The notes: generated by a model from the letters alone, not told the origin. Positions 22,466 to 35,242 are shown, counted from the first letter of the stretch. The stretch: 64,000 nucleotides of DNA from Odobenus rosmarus divergens (GCF_000321225.1 NW_004450458.1:2171277-2235276); one strand, 5' to 3'. Made by a program: numbers and translations.

Positions 22466-25400
22466 CAGTGCACTCACATACTAATTGCTATGCGTGTTAG
22501 GGGGTCTCCTCCCAGATAAGTCCCTGGTACTCCCCAAACCCATTTAGTCTTTTTACTGTGGGGCCTTTTTTCCAGGGCTCACACTCACCATCAATAATTC
22601 CATTCTCCTTTCCCCTTAATGTATAGGGGAGTGTGTGTGTGTGGGGGGGGGTGGGAGGTGGGGGTGACTATTCGCGTCCTTTGGAGTGAAATATCTACAA
22701 GACAAACAGTCCTTTCTCTTGCTAATATTGGCCAGCTCTTATTCCAAACTCTGGGATATTATTATTATGCTAACAGAGTCTTAGCACCCCTCCTAAGGTT
22801 GTGACCTTTTTTTTTTTTTCCTAATTGGTAGATCCCTCCTGCCTTTAGGAAGAAGATGGATGCCTGCCTATAAGGAGGGTAAGGGACAGAGAACATCCTA
22901 ATCAGATGCACCATTCTGGAAAGAAATATTTATAGGGAGTTCTACTGTTGACTAACTACAGGCTACTTCTTCCTTTGAGAGGAAGAGCTTTCATTCCTAA
23001 AATTTCGTTCTAACAATCCTGGCCCTTAGATATTCATGAACTTGTGATCAGTTTAATTTGGAAAGGCTGGCTCTCTCTCATTCCTTCACTAATGGCATGA
23101 TTCTAGTTGAGGCAAAAAAAGGGTTCTCAGGCTGGACAGATGAGAGACAAAAGCAGTCTTGGTGTGGGGAGTAATAATCACACCACCCTGAGCCTACCTG
23201 GGGAGGAAGGAGACCAGACCCTCCCCCTGGGCTGGGGTCGGCCAGGAGCGAAAGTAGTACTGAGAAAGAATAAACCCAAATTTATATGAAAAGACAGAAG
23301 CGGCTCCTTTATTATAGCCCAACAGCGGTGACAAATGAAGACACATCCAAGAACAGATAATGAAAAATTTTGAATTATTGCCATTGTTTCTCATATTCCT
23401 GAAACTCTTGAATTAATATAGCAAAGCAGTCTGAAGATAAAAAGCCAGAAGCTTTATCAAATACATTATGTCTGGCGGAATGTCTACACTGAGCTAACTC
23501 AAAGTCCTAGTAGTAGTTTGGGTTTGGTACAAGAAGCGGCATGGATTTTTCTGGGAGGTTTCAATTTACTTATCTTTTCACTTGAAGCTGAAGTGTTTGA
23601 TTCTCAATGGTTTCTCTACTTTCCCTATTGGATTGTCCTATTTATTTCTTTTATATTTTCTGACTTAGTTTTATTTATTCTCTGAAGGAGGGATCTTCTT
23701 TTCCACGGGTCTCAAGAATACTTATCCGTGGGGGAAAATGATTTTGAGGCCAACCCTGGGGTAAAAGAGTGCCTAGAAAGGAACATTCAAGTATTAATCT
23801 ATGCAAAAAGCTCAGCTTGTACAAGAGTTAGACATTATGTAGCTTGTAAATATACACAGTAGATGAAGAAATGCTTTAACTTTGCATTTAAATGGTTTCA
23901 AAGGCCAACTTTAGTTCCTGGTATTTTAGTCTGGTATTTTTCATTGCTGTATAAGCAAGGATGATATTTTCCTTCCCACTTGATTCCTATTGTACACAAT
24001 ATTGTGCAAATATTGTGCAAATTGACACAATAACATGACTAGCTATTTACATATTTTGTGTGACAACAAAATATGAACATTGTTCCTAATGTGGAATAAT
24101 CCACTTGCTGAAGGATTTAGGATTTTAACCCAATATACAAGAAAGTGCTTCTCGATTTTGAAAAAAATTTCCTTCTAGCTATGTTTTTAATTTTGATACA
24201 TGGGAGATACAACTTAATATTTCTGCATTTTCAAGACATCTTCATATTCATGTTTGTATTTTTATATAAAGATAGCAAAATATAATTTGTTTATAATTAT
24301 CTAATTTCTGACTGCCATTGATTGTTCCTTAGAGGAGTTATTTATGAACCCCCTCCCCCCCAATCTGTCAAAAGCATGTAATCACTTTCTGTCTTAAAGA
24401 TAAAGTTCAGGCCATGGTAGATTTTCTAAGACTGTCTACTGAGTGGAGTAGGGAAAAATAAAAAGGCACAAAAACTATGTTTTAATGAAATTTTCTTTCT
24501 TGTACCTAGTATTATAGTTATACAATAGGTTAATGCAGCATATATGGGGGCTTGTGGCTCTTAGATATAGAAATTGTTCCATTGCTAATTTTCCCAAAGA
24601 GACTTCTGCAGTAAATACGGTGAAATGTGTATTAAAAATTTTACATAAAACAGTATGTTTTAATCAGTCCTCTCGTGTGATGGCAAGCCCAAACATCCTG
24701 AGTCCCCATTGCTATACTGTTGAACTTGCAAAACACATCAAACTCAAAACCACATTAGAGTGAAATGAAATTGTAATCTGAAAACGACAATCTCTTTTTT
24801 TTCTGCCTTTTTCTTGCATTCTCCAAACGTAGCCTGAAATGCCCCTTTCCCCTCTACGTCCTTCAGTCTAGACGGATAGCAACAAACCTTTACTTTTCAT
24901 ATTCAATATTTCTCTCATAGTCTGTCACAGAAATAATAATATATTAGTTTTTAAAGCCCAAAGTATGATATGATTAAGTTGGAAACTCACTGTGTCTTCC
25001 AGGTTTAAATATGGCCTTAGGAGAATTTAAATGAGCATGGGGGTGAGGGTGTTTTGCTGATGTGCCCTGCACTCTCCACACACAACAGCTGAATAAACCC
25101 TGAATGAATTTAACTCCTTTCAGTGCTCATCCACTTACATATAAATTATATCTACTGAGTACTCACTTTGTCCCTTTTATGCAGGAGCTCACACCACTCA
25201 CCATATAGCAGATATTTGCAAAAAGGGGTGTGAAATTTAGAGCAAGTTCCAAGAAAAGCAGTTGGCTTTCTTACCTCAAGGCATAAAAAAATGGGTCTTT
25301 TGCCAGGTTTTTGGACACCTCATTCTTTACTAAGCTAACTTCCCTCCCATTTAGCTCTGTCCTTCGTCCCTCTCCCTGCCTTCCAGGAAGTACCCAGCCT

Positions 25401-26222
25401 GCAGTGAAAGGGTGGGCTGGTCATTGGCTTGTAGCATTTGGACCGCAGAGGTGTCACCTGTGGTCTGCTTAGGGTGTAAACATTGTGAAGCTACTTTCCA
25501 GAAAGTTAGGTAAAGGGTTGCTAATGTTCCCTGAAGATTTCCCTACCATGCTGGCTGCCCTGACATTTTGAAAGAGGCAGGTTGCGACGTGTGTGGACGC
25601 TTCCCCTTGCTATTTATGAGCTGAGCTGCCTGCAGTGAAAAGCTATCATTTTTCCCCTGGGTGTGTAGAACCAGTTTCTCCAGCATGCCAGGCCCTGAAG
25701 CTGAGGCTTATCCAGGAGGAGGCGCTTGGTGAGGGGGTGCTGGGGGGCAAGCCGGAGATTTAGCACTTGTTTAAACTTCAGATGGGAAGAGAAGCGAGGA
25801 CAAGAAAAGAAAAAACTTACAAAGTTCTCTCAATTATCTGTGGTTCCAAACAGTGGAAACTTTTTCTCTCGGCTCAAGGGGGTGGAGGGAGACATGGGGA
25901 CTCAGTGAAGCCAAGAGGCAGCAGGATTCGGCTCTCAGCCGGCTGGCTAGACAGAGGCTGGCCCGGGCTTGGGACCATGCAAGCCCTTGGCCAGGAAAAT
26001 GGAGACCTGTTTTCTCTAGTGCCCTTTCACGCCTTAGAGGCTAAATAAATATCTTAGGAAAAATCTCAGAATTCTCCAAAATAGAGTAAAAATTCCCTTT
26101 CCTATTTTGGGGAAGATCTGAACCAACATATAAAACAACCCCATCTGGATTTTTAAATGGTGTATAGTAGTGCCGGGGTATCTCTTTGGGGACCGATACC
26201 TGTGCTGTCATCATAGGGCAAA

Positions 26223-26271
<49 letters not shown>

Positions 26272-26884
26272 TATATAAATAAAACAAGAATTACAGAAAG
26301 ATAAAGGGCTTTCTCAGTTGCTTGCAGAGTCTAGGCAGTCCGAATCCTTCAGTAGGCCTGCTTGCATGGATGCAAATGTTGAGACAACTTTTCATAATGC
26401 TGTAGCAAAGCCTAGCTCAGCTAGGCATTGATCACGGAATGGATTTGCAAATGACCGTGTACGCTGATATAAATCAGTGCCACCCAGCAAAACAGAGGAG
26501 CCACATCAGAGCTTGGTTGTTGCTTTTCTCGAATTCTTTCTTCATCTATCTGTTTTTTTAAAAAAATGATTCTGACTGTCAACTGGGATTATTGGACTGC
26601 ATAATGATATTTTTTTATGTCCAAACATAGGAATAAAATTACTTCCTCACCATGTATATTATGGTTATACATGCTTTCTGAAAGTAAATTAACATAGAAA
26701 TAAATCTGTGATGTCAAGAATATACATTAACCTGTTTGGGCCTTATAAATATGTAAAAAGAGCACCTAGCTCTTTGCCGCTCCATGCTGGAATAATATCT
26801 TGTGCTGGATCTAGAACTGGACGTTTTGTATATTAGAGTATACGATTACACCCACTCCATCCAGCTGAACAATAATTTTTTAAT
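22466..26884. other. Repeat-poor stretch, no exon recognised
   Basis: Apart from a GT/G tract (22629-22665) and a compound AT/AC microsatellite (26231-26275), I see no known repeat in about 4.4 kb. ORFs are at most 93 codons with no motif. 23880-24330 is very AT-rich with a repeated 'atattgtgcaa'; 25370-26045 is relatively GC-rich. It could hold conserved regulatory DNA, but nothing in the sequence alone proves that. Confidence 0.45.
26221..26275. repeat. Poly-A + (AT)n + (AC)n compound microsatellite
   Basis: An A-run is followed by AT dinucleotides, then AC dinucleotides, then AT again. Confidence 0.97.
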
Positions 26885-26960
26885 ACCGTGTGTTCAGTGT
26901 TGTCCCCGGTGCTCTAGGGAATACAAGAAAAGACTCTGAAGGGAGTCTTGCCTTTATGGA
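26885..26960 (-). repeat. L2 3' end fragment
   Basis: 'tgtccccggtgctctaggga' and 'gggagtcttgcctttatgga' fit the reversed L2 3' end. Confidence 0.5.
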
Positions 26961-27530
26961 TCTCATCCGCTTGCTTCAGATTTGACTTACCTATTGTCAC
27001 CTGGGCTATTGCACTAGATTTTACCTCTGTCTTTATTCCCTTTGCCAACTGTTCTTCACACTTTTTTCTAAAGACATCTGGCTTAGTCTTCTTCTCCTCT
27101 TCTTATTGGCACATAGGTCCTTCATTGCTACTCCCTTCAGTCCACACTCACCAGCCTGGTGGCCTGCGCATGGCCTCCCCACACGCCTCCCCTGCCTCCC
27201 CTGCCCGTCCGCTCCCAACTCCAGCCCCCCGTGGAACATCCTCCTCGTGCCTCCCAAAGTCTGCTCAGGTGTCACTTCTTGAGAACAAGACTTTGCCTGC
27301 TACCTGCCCTCCCCAGCTGGGCTCCATCTTCTGTGTCTTCCTCCTAGTCCACGATGACCCCTCTCGGAGCTTTTCACAGGTTCCCTGAACATCTTTCGTG
27401 TACTTGGCAGGGTCCTTGACTAGCTGAGCGCTCTCGGTGGGCAGGGTTTTTGTCTTCTCCATCTTTGTACTGCCCCCACCTGGTCTGCCTGGGTAGACAT
27501 CCCGCAAATGTTTGCGGAATGCACGGTGTC
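26960..27530 (+). repeat. L2 fragment
   Basis: Plus-strand L2 order is visible: 'attgtcacctgggctattgc', 'ctgctcaggtgtcacttctt', 'gggcagggtttttgtcttct', 'acatcccgcaaatgtttgcg'. The 146-codon ORF at 26948-27388 is the CT-rich L2 sequence read through, not a host gene. Confidence 0.7.
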
Positions 27531-27689
27531 TTCACCACCTGAAAAATGGCGTTCGATCATCTGAGGTCATTAAGGCTGGAAGAGGTCTCATGGACTCAAA
27601 ATATCTACATTGCTTCTGTCTCCATCAGCCAAGACTCTCGTCTCTGTCTCTTCCTGTCTTCTTTATTTCCATCTACTGAGTGCTTCCCA

Positions 27690-28280
27690 TGAACTAACAG
27701 AGTAGGAGCCACACAACGCAAACAAACTACATCTTTTCTGGCTTAAAGCTCTATGATGGTTTCCATCGTCCTTAGAATAAATTAATGCCTTTCTTTGACC
27801 TGCAAGGACAGTCTTGTCCTGCCAACCCCCGCCCCCCCAATCTCATGCTGAGCCACTCCCCTTCCTTACTCACTGTGTCCCAGACACATGGACCTTGTTT
27901 GGTTCTAGAACAAGCCAAACTCTCTTTTGCCTGGAGGTCTCATGTCTGCTGGAACTTTCTTCCTTATCTTTCCAGGGTCAGCTTAGCTATTACCTTCTCA
28001 AAGAGCCTTTCTGTAAGGATTCCACCTAAAGTAAATGTCCCATATCCTTACCCTTTTCTCGAGGGACTGAACCCTGTTTTTGTCCTTCAAAGCAGAAGCG
28101 CAAAGAATGATTAATTTATTTTTATTGACTTATGTATTTGTTTACTTGTTCATTGTCTTTCTCCTTCTCTCATTAAAATGTATGCCCCTCCAGGACAAGG
28201 GATCACATCTATTTTTATTCCTTCTGTATTTCCCAAGGCCCATGACTGCACTTGGCACAGAGTAAGTAATAGTACATATT
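27690..28280 (+). repeat. L2 fragment, long
   Basis: Clear plus-strand L2 order: 'gatggtttccatcgtcctta', 'cttactcactgtgtcccaga', 'agggtcagcttagctattac', 'ttcattgtctttctccttct', 'actgcacttggcacagagta'. The ORF at 27785-28114 is part of it. Confidence 0.85.
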
Positions 28281-28384
28281 TCTTGCATGGCAAATGAAGG
28301 ATCATCCCAAAGCAAGCATGTGAAAGGGCTTCTTGAAATATTTAGATTCTCATCACAGTGATATGAGATACAGTTACTTTAGGC

Positions 28385-28795
28385 GTGCTTGTGGACTGAA
28401 TGTTTGTATCTCCCCCAAATTCACTTGTTGAAGCCCTACCTCCCAATGTGACGGCGTTTGGAGGTGAGGCCTTGGGGAGGTGATTAGGGTTAGATCAGGT
28501 TGTGAGGGTGGGGCCCCCACGATGGGATTATTGTCCTTAAAAGAAGACAAGAGATTTCTGTCTCTCCCACTCTCTCTCTCTCCCTCTTCCCCCTCACTTC
28601 AACACACACACACACACACACAGCAAAGGCCATGTGAGAACTGGGTGAGAAGGTGGCTGTCTGCAAGCCAGGGGAAGGGCTCTTGCCAGAATGCAAGGTG
28701 TCTACTGAAACCTTGATCTTGTACTTCCCACCTCTAGAGCAGTGAGAAATAAATGTCTGTTGTTTAAGCCACCAGTCTGTGTTTTGTTATAGACA
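28385..28795 (+). mobile_element. MaLR-type (MLT1-like) solitary LTR with CA microsatellite
   Basis: 'gtggactgaatgtttgtatc', 'cttgttgaagccctacctcc', 'ggtgattagggttagatcag', 'tgatcttgtacttcccacct' and 'aataaatgtctgttgtttaa' give the MaLR LTR order. A CA tract at 28602-28622 lies inside and is a likely length polymorphism. No internal retroviral part is attached. Confidence 0.85.
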
Positions 28796-29094
28796 AAGGT
28801 GTGCTGCTTGAGCAGGCTTCAAGTATTTTTGTCAGTCCTTGTTTCTAGGGCCATTGTGGTGGCTAACTTAAGAGAACATTTATTTGGTATCTTCTCTTTG
28901 GATTTCCAACCTGTGTACATTCTCTAGACTCTTTGCTTATTAAATTCTCATGTGCTTATGTTCACTCTTCTGTCTTCACACAACTCACTCAGTACACACA
29001 ACATTCATGGAAAGATCTGAGCTCCCAGCTTATCTAAACCCTAATGTTACTTCAAATGAGTCCTTTTAGTGACATTTTGAAGAGAGAGTTCAGA

Positions 29095-29150
29095 AACTAA
29101 AGTAACACAGTGTGTCAACCATACTTCAATTAAAAAAAAAAGAGGGAGAA
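29095..29150 (+). repeat. Possible tiny L1 3' end
   Basis: 'agtgtgtcaaccatacttca' followed by an A-run resembles an L1 3' terminus. The adjoining stretches 28800-30010 hold no other recognised feature. Confidence 0.4.
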
Positions 29151-30024
29151 AGTTCAATGAGATTCTGGGCTGTTGATGAAGGAGTGTCCAGGTTCTCTTG
29201 TTGCAATGATCTTTCCATCTTTCAAATAATGTAATCTACAGAGGAAGCACAATGTTTTGACCTTGATGCATTAGTGGTAAGAATATTTTCACATTCCTCA
29301 GCTCTGTGTACACAAATCGGGCATTATCTCAAATATGAGTAATGCTAAGAAGTATGTAAATAAATTTCAATTTACAGTAGCTTGTTCTTCCCCTACACTC
29401 CAGTCTTTTTTTTTTTTATTAAGTAACTTAGTTTTTTTTTTCCTAAAAAGAAATATTTAAATACGTCTAACCTCTCTCAAGCCATTCAAAATTAAGCAAA
29501 GTTCAGGGCCCAAATTACCTGGTGGCCCCTTCACTCACGTAGCTTTTCTGTCGTTGATGCTGGCCCCAGAATAGTCGCAGAATCAACAGGGCCCCTAACA
29601 ATACAGTCCTCAAAATTAACACAACATATCGGATTCTACAAGATCTGAGCCCTTCAGGAAAGATGCGGTGATGGAAATTATCTCCCAGTGATTTCGTGAG
29701 CAGCCCTCTGAGGTCTGCTGAGAATTAAAGGCTATTCTGGGGCAAACATATTGTTAAGAGATTCTAGTGTTTGAAGGAGCTCGAGGAGGTTAAAGAAACA
29801 AAACAAAACAAACAAAAGCCCCAAACCCAAAACCAACCCAGGCATTGGACCATACACAGTAAACATAAGCTTTAGCTTTGTTCTGAAGTATGTGAGAACA
29901 CCTGCCCACACTGGGGGTTTGGCGTGCATGTACTTCCTAGCATGGTATACCAGTTGCCCAGTTGTCATTAATGAGAAGTTTTTTTGACAGACTTTGCCTT
30001 GTCATGATCCTCATGCCACTCTGG

Positions 30025-30310
30025 ATTCCTCTAGCAAACATTTGTTGGAGGCCTTCCACGTGCCAGGCACCATACAGCTCTGCAAACCTCCTGGAGATGC
30101 TGATTTTGAAGAAAGAAGCAAAGGTGCAGAAAGGATGAGAAGCTGGTATGCCCCGTCTTCAACCACTTTCGATCAGGTATTCAATTCATCCAACGTTTGC
30201 TGAAGATCTGAGAGGTGCCAGCCATTGTGTGAAGTTCTGCGTAGCAAAGTAAATTCCTTGGGGGGTCCTTGCTCTCAGGAGGTCCCAGTCTGGACAAAAA
30301 TTGGCCCTTA
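30025..30310 (-). repeat. L2 fragments
   Basis: 'catttgttggaggccttcca', 'cgtgccaggcaccatacag' and, further on, 'ccttgctctcaggaggtccc' are reversed L2 3' blocks. Confidence 0.6.
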
Positions 30311-30504
30311 AGATGTCTTGTTCAGGGAAAGAAGCAAAGTTCAGAACAGCATGGATGCCGCTGAATAAAAAAGAGTGTGTATTATGGAAGAGTGTCTGGT
30401 GCACACACATATGGGCGCATGGATGCACACATGCTGGTGAATGCCTAGAATATCGAGTAACCGTTATTGCTTTTGGGGAGAAGAGCTGCTTCTTTTTTCT
30501 TTAG

Positions 30505-30662
30505 GCCCTGTAACTCTCTGAAATTGTCTTATGTATTTATGTGTTAACTTCTTTGTTGTCTCCTTCTCCCACTACATGCAAATGCTCCCTTATGGCTGGC
30601 TATATCACCAGTAACTAGAAGAATGCTTGGCACATAGCTTAGATGCTTAATAGCTTTTCTTT
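30505..30662 (+). repeat. L2 fragment
   Basis: 'tctgaaattgtcttatgtat', 'ttgttgtctccttctcccac' and 'atgcttggcacatagcttag' are plus-strand L2 blocks. Confidence 0.75.
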
Positions 30663-30666
30663 TTTT

Positions 30667-30856
30667 AATATGAGGCTTTTTTCTTTTTTTTTTTAAGATT
30701 TTATGTATTTATTCAGAAGAGACAGAGAGAGACAGGCAGAGGGAGAAGCAGGCTCCCCGCTGAGCAGGGAGCCGGATGCGGGACTCGATCCCAGGACCCT
30801 GGGATCGTGACCGGAGCCAAAGGCAGATGCTTAACGACTGAGCCACCCAGGGGCCC
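30667..30856 (-). mobile_element. CAN SINE, minus strand
   Basis: Reversed tail 'aagattttatgtatttattc' and head 'gagccacccaggggcc'. Target duplication 'tagcttttcttttt' on both sides (about 30651-30664 and 30857-30870). Inserted into the L2 tail. Confidence 0.9.
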
Positions 30857-30944
30857 TAGCTTTTCTTTTTCCTTTTAAGTGAATGCGCTTAGAATTCAGA
30901 GATGGGAGGAAGTCTTACCTTTAGCTCTTTGCCATTTTGGATAG

Positions 30945-31395
30945 CTTTAATATTTAACTTTTTACTATGAAAAAAATCAAATATATGCAAATGCAAAGAA
31001 AATAATACAATAAACCTCCATATAGCTATCACCCCAAAATGATGATCAACTCATAACCAATTTTGTTTCATAAATATCTCCCCTCATTGCCCCCACCCCG
31101 CCTTTGCCCCAAGATTATTGTAAAACAAATCCCATTCATTTGGGAAACAAATCCCAAATCATTATATTTTTAAGTATTTCAGTATGGAAACCATAACTAT
31201 GATACATTCCATCCCTAAACAAATAAACAATAATTTATGAACATAAAAGAGCCACTGTTCAAATATCCCTAATTAGTGTCATCATTTTTTCTGCAGGCTG
31301 TTTTTACATGTTTTTTTGTGGGTTATTTAACAGTGGGCCTGTATTACCTTTTCATAGTTATACTACTAGATGTTCACAATCTAGAAGCAGATATC
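30945..31395 (-). repeat. Old L1M 3'UTR fragment
   Basis: 'actatgaaaaaaatcaaata', 'agctatcaccccaaaatgat' and 'attgtaaaacaaatcccatt' follow the reversed 3'UTR of old L1M elements. A small local duplication of 'caaatccca' lies at 31120-31160. Confidence 0.6.
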
Positions 31396-31399
31396 ACTT

Positions 31400-31640
31400 C
31401 ATCCATCCATCCTTCCTTTTATCCATTCATTCATCCATCGTGTATTAAATAAATACATATTAAGTGCCTAGTATGTGCCAGACACTGTTCCAGGTGCCAA
31501 GAATGCATTGGTGAACAAAAAGACAGGAATTACAGCCCTGATGGAACTTTCACTTTAGCTGAGGGAGACCAGTAATAAATAACACAAGTATGGAAAAATT
31601 TGATTATGACACAATGTAACATGTAATATAACAAAAGGGG
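31400..31640 (-). repeat. L2 3' end fragment
   Basis: 'ttcattcatccatcgtgtat', 'taagtgcctagtatgtgcca' and 'gacactgttccaggtgcc' are a clear reversed L2 3' end. Confidence 0.85.
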
Positions 31641-31715
31641 CAATTATCATGAAGGCCAACCCGAGAGATTCAAAGTATTAGGTCTTTATGGTAACATTTA
31701 AAATTTGTAACTTTT

Positions 31716-31963
31716 GGGGCCCCTGGGTGGCTCAGTCGTTAAATGTCTGCCTTCGGCTCAGGTCATGGTCCTGGGGTCCTGGGATCAAGCCCCGCATCAG
31801 GCTCCCTGCTCGGCGGGAGGCCTGCTTCTCCCTCTCCCACTCCCCCTGCTTGTGTCCCCTCTCTCGCTGTCTCTCTCACTGTCAAATAAGTAAATAAAAT
31901 CTTTAAAAAAAAGTAAAAATAAACTCAAGTAGAGAACAGGCACAAATTTAAAAAAAATAAAAT
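31716..31963 (+). mobile_element. CAN SINE with extra 3' sequence (possible transduction)
   Basis: The SINE proper runs from head 'ggggcccctgggtggctcag' to a first A-tail ending near 31920. About 28 non-SINE bases follow (31923-31950), then a second A-rich tail. The perfect 16-bp target duplication 'aaaatttgtaactttt' (31700-31715 and 31964-31979) encloses the whole, so the extra bases arrived with the SINE. Confidence 0.92.
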
Positions 31964-31979
31964 AAAATTTGTAACTTTT

Positions 31980-32902
31980 TATATTCTGATAAAGCCTTAT
32001 AAATAGAACATATGGATTCTTTCTATAACAAATAAGTAAATTAAGACCATCACATTTTTTTTCTCTTTTTTTTACACCTGTGTTTACTGGGCTGTGCTCT
32101 TATAAATCAAGTCATGAAAACTAGGAGCCAAACATGACTTGCCAGGGTTTGGGTGGTCAGACTTGGGTGTTTATGAAACAGAGCTAGGGCCAGTCTGACA
32201 CCAGGTTCTGGCATATACTCTGCAAACAGTGGATTGACATTTACACAAACCAGGCCAGCGCATATAAACTAATGCTCCTCGAGCAGGTCTCCTTACACAG
32301 AGCCTTGTTGGAACATGGTTAACATCAGTGAAGGCAGCCATCCTTAACTCATGAAGTATCTTTTGCCCATTGTCTGCACAGCCTAGGAAAAGCAGAGTTA
32401 TTGGTAGGCTCTATTAAACCCAAGAGTATTTTTGATTGGTACTTGAACCTCACATTGGAAGGTGGTATTTTAACTCTCAGAAAGGAAATGTCAATGATGT
32501 TAGAACAATATTAAGACAGAAAAGGGCCAAGATAATGTTTTAAAACTCATGGGGTCATCAGGACCCTAGCTCACCTTAACATTTTTGATTAAAATTGAAA
32601 TCTGGTTTAAAAGGGGAAGAAAAGAACGCTCGAGAAGATAGTTAAAAGACTATAAAATTGCAAGACTGATTTTTATACAAGTCCCTCAGAACTTACACAT
32701 CCCAATGATGTGTCCTACACAGTGGTCTCATTGTGAGGAAGACGGTTTATTCTTACTCCTTCCAAGGCAGTTGTGCAAAACATTTCTGAAACACCTCTTT
32801 GTAATTGCTTCCAAAGACAGTTTCTCAGTCTTATAAGAAAAATGGTCCATTCTAAAGCTTAGAATTATACCTTAGTTGTACCAAGATGATGCCAGTAAGT
32901 GA
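31980..32902. other. Unique sequence, no gene recognised
   Basis: No ORF above 60 codons and no repeat identified. Some G/C-richer text around 32130-32300. Confidence 0.4.
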
Positions 32903-32919
32903 TGGCCAGTATACTTCTT

Positions 32920-33121
32920 CTTCTTTTTTTTGTTTTTAAGATTTTATTTATTTATTTGAGAGAGAGAATGAGAGATAGAGAGCATGAGAGGGGAGAGGGT
33001 CAGAGGGAGAAGCAGACTCCCTGCTGAGCAGGGAGCCCAATGCGGGACTCGATCCCGGGACTCCAGGATCACGACCTGAGCCGAAAGCAGTCACTTAACC
33101 AATTGAGCCACCCAGGCACCC
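32920..33121 (-). mobile_element. CAN SINE, minus strand
   Basis: Reversed tail and 'gagccacccaggcaccc' head. Perfect 17-bp target duplication 'tggccagtatacttctt' at 32903-32919 and 33122-33138. Confidence 0.95.
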
Positions 33122-33699
33122 TGGCCAGTATACTTCTTTAGAACTACTGGAAGTTGTTGCTTTCCACCAACTTCCCTTTCTACCTGTCTTGACTTACTTT
33201 TGGAATAAGGGTGAAATGAGTCTCTGTGTCTGGATTTGAGCTGGGGGAGCAAGATTGAGTATGTTGACTGAATGGATTCATCTCTTTTTTTCATTAAAAT
33301 GATGGTGCCCAATTCACTGCCTGAAACCAATCAATTGCTTGTTTTCATGTATAGGGTTTGGTATATCGCAGACAAGTTGCTTTGTTAATCCCATTTGGCC
33401 TTCCTTCAATGTCCTCCCCCCCTTTTTTTCTCTCTAAATCCTAAGTGAGTTCAGATTTCCCTTTCTTCAAGAGTTTGAGAACTCTCAAAAGAGGCAAGAG
33501 GATGATTCTTCAACGTACAAACTGTTGCCTTTGTTTTAATTCTAGGTAAGATGCTGGATCTATTTACTGCGAAGATGGTTCAGAAGTACAGAATGAGAAG
33601 TGATGATCTTTAGAAGCCTCATGGGCTCACCAAGCATGAGTCACATCAGATCAACCTCATGTCCTTCTACAGGGTTACAAGCCCTCTAGATCCAGAACA

Positions 33700-33960
33700 C
33701 ATGGCATGGTAGAAGCAGCTGGGAGTAGGAGCTAGGGGATCCATCTTCACATCCTTCTTCTTGTCACTTTCCAACCACATGATTTGGAACAAGTCACTTG
33801 TGTTCTGTGAGCCTTAGTTATAGAACAGGGATAATGTTACCTTCTGGAACAAGGTAAGAAATGGATTACTAATAGCTTCCTTCTAAGGACTGGTTTGAGG
33901 GTTAAAAGAGATATGAATCTTATATGAATTAGAATACTGTCAGGTAAATAATACAATGTA
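33700..33960 (+). repeat. MIR
   Basis: Full MIR-like order: 'gtagaagcagctgggagtag', 'ccaaccacatgatttggaac', 'aagtcacttgtgttctgtga', 'ttatagaacagggataatgt', 'gaattagaatactgtcagg'. Confidence 0.75.
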
Positions 33961-34186
33961 TGTGAGTAATGGCCACACACACAGAAAAAGACAAAAACAA
34001 ACCCCAAAATGCAATCTTAGGTTGGGGTAATGAAAAGATATTATGGCATCTTTAAAGAAGTAGATGTAGATACCAGAACTATTTATTCTGGAGAAGGGAA
34101 AAACCAGGTAGGAGCAGCATTGAATCTGCCATTGAATAGTTTAGGTGTTGGCAAGGGACAGCCTGAAGGCTGAATCTGGTTTGTTT

Positions 34187-34448
34187 TTGTGCAGTCTGTG
34201 AGTTAAAAATATTTTTCCCACTTTTAAACTGTTGAAAAAAATCAGAAGAAGATCACATCAAATTCGAATTTCGGTGTCATAAATAAAGTTTTATTGGAAC
34301 ACAGTTACCCTGTTCATTCACATATTGTCTATGCCTGCTTGGTGTTACAATGGTAGAGTTGAGTAGTTGTGACAGAGACCATGTTGGCTTGAAAACCCTA
34401 AAATATTTACTCTGGTCCTTCACAGAACAGGTTTGCTAATCCCTTAGA
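34187..34448 (+). mobile_element. hAT-Charlie-like DNA transposon fragment
   Basis: 'ataaataaagttttattgga', 'acacagttaccctgttcatt', 'tagagttgagtagttgtgac' and 'acaggtttgctaatccc' match a mammalian-wide non-autonomous hAT family. It is homologous to 36395-36598. Confidence 0.6.
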
Positions 34449-34959
34449 TGACAGTTGAAAGCTGTCACGTAAGAGAAGAAACAGACGTGTTCTCTTTTCC
34501 CCATGATGTCATCTAAAACTGAGTCAATTAATGGGTAAATAAGTAACCAACGGGTAAAAACCATAAGCAGGTAAGTTTCAATTCAATATAAAGAAGAATA
34601 ATCAGAGTTACTTAAAGGTGGAATGGTCTGTTTTGTAAAGTAGTGAGTTCTCTGTTAACAGAAATATTTAAGCTAACCAAATGACTGTTTTCTGCCTGAA
34701 CTTCCATCCTATTTCTATATAGAAATAATTTAAGCTCTAGAAATAATTCAGGCACAGGATGGAAGTTTGGCCAGAAAGTTTTCGGATCCCCTCTGAACCT
34801 CTGATTTTATGATTCCAAGCTTGCTCCAACCTGTTTATCTCTGAAGTCCCACAAGTAGTTACAGGCAATTATTTATTATTTAGATCAGATTGTATGCTAT
34901 TTTGTATTATTTTCTAATAGTTTTTTGATAACTGCTACTCCAACTTTGGGAGTAATAAC

Positions 34960-35190
34960 TACTCCTCTAGGAAACCCTCGCTGACCCCATGAGCATATGC
35001 TCGCAAGGTCAGACCTATTATATTACGTCTCATATTTTCCATTGAAATTTCCAGATGCTTACAGCACATCAGTTACTTGCTAGAGTAATGGCATTTTCCT
35101 TGAACATAACATTGTAAGCTCTTTGAAGTCAAGGAATGTATGTTTTTCACTGTTGTGTCAGCATGGAGCATAAAGCCTTGCAGATAATAA
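34960..35190 (+). repeat. L2 fragment
   Basis: 'aggaaaccctcgctgacccc', 'taagctctttgaagtcaagg' and 'gtcagcatggagcataaagc' follow plus-strand L2 order. Confidence 0.6.
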
Positions 35191-35242
35191 CAATACTCTG
35201 GGCTAGTTACTGCCATCAGCTCTTTCTCTCTCTCTCTCTCTC

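Noticed and set aside
26948..28114. ORFs of 146 and 109 codons that could be exons
   Set aside because: They coincide with plus-strand L2 sequence with its usual block order and 3' end.
34696..34770. Small inverted repeat ('aacttccatcct' and its complement)
   Set aside because: Only ~13-bp arms with an AT-rich loop; too short to separate from chance.
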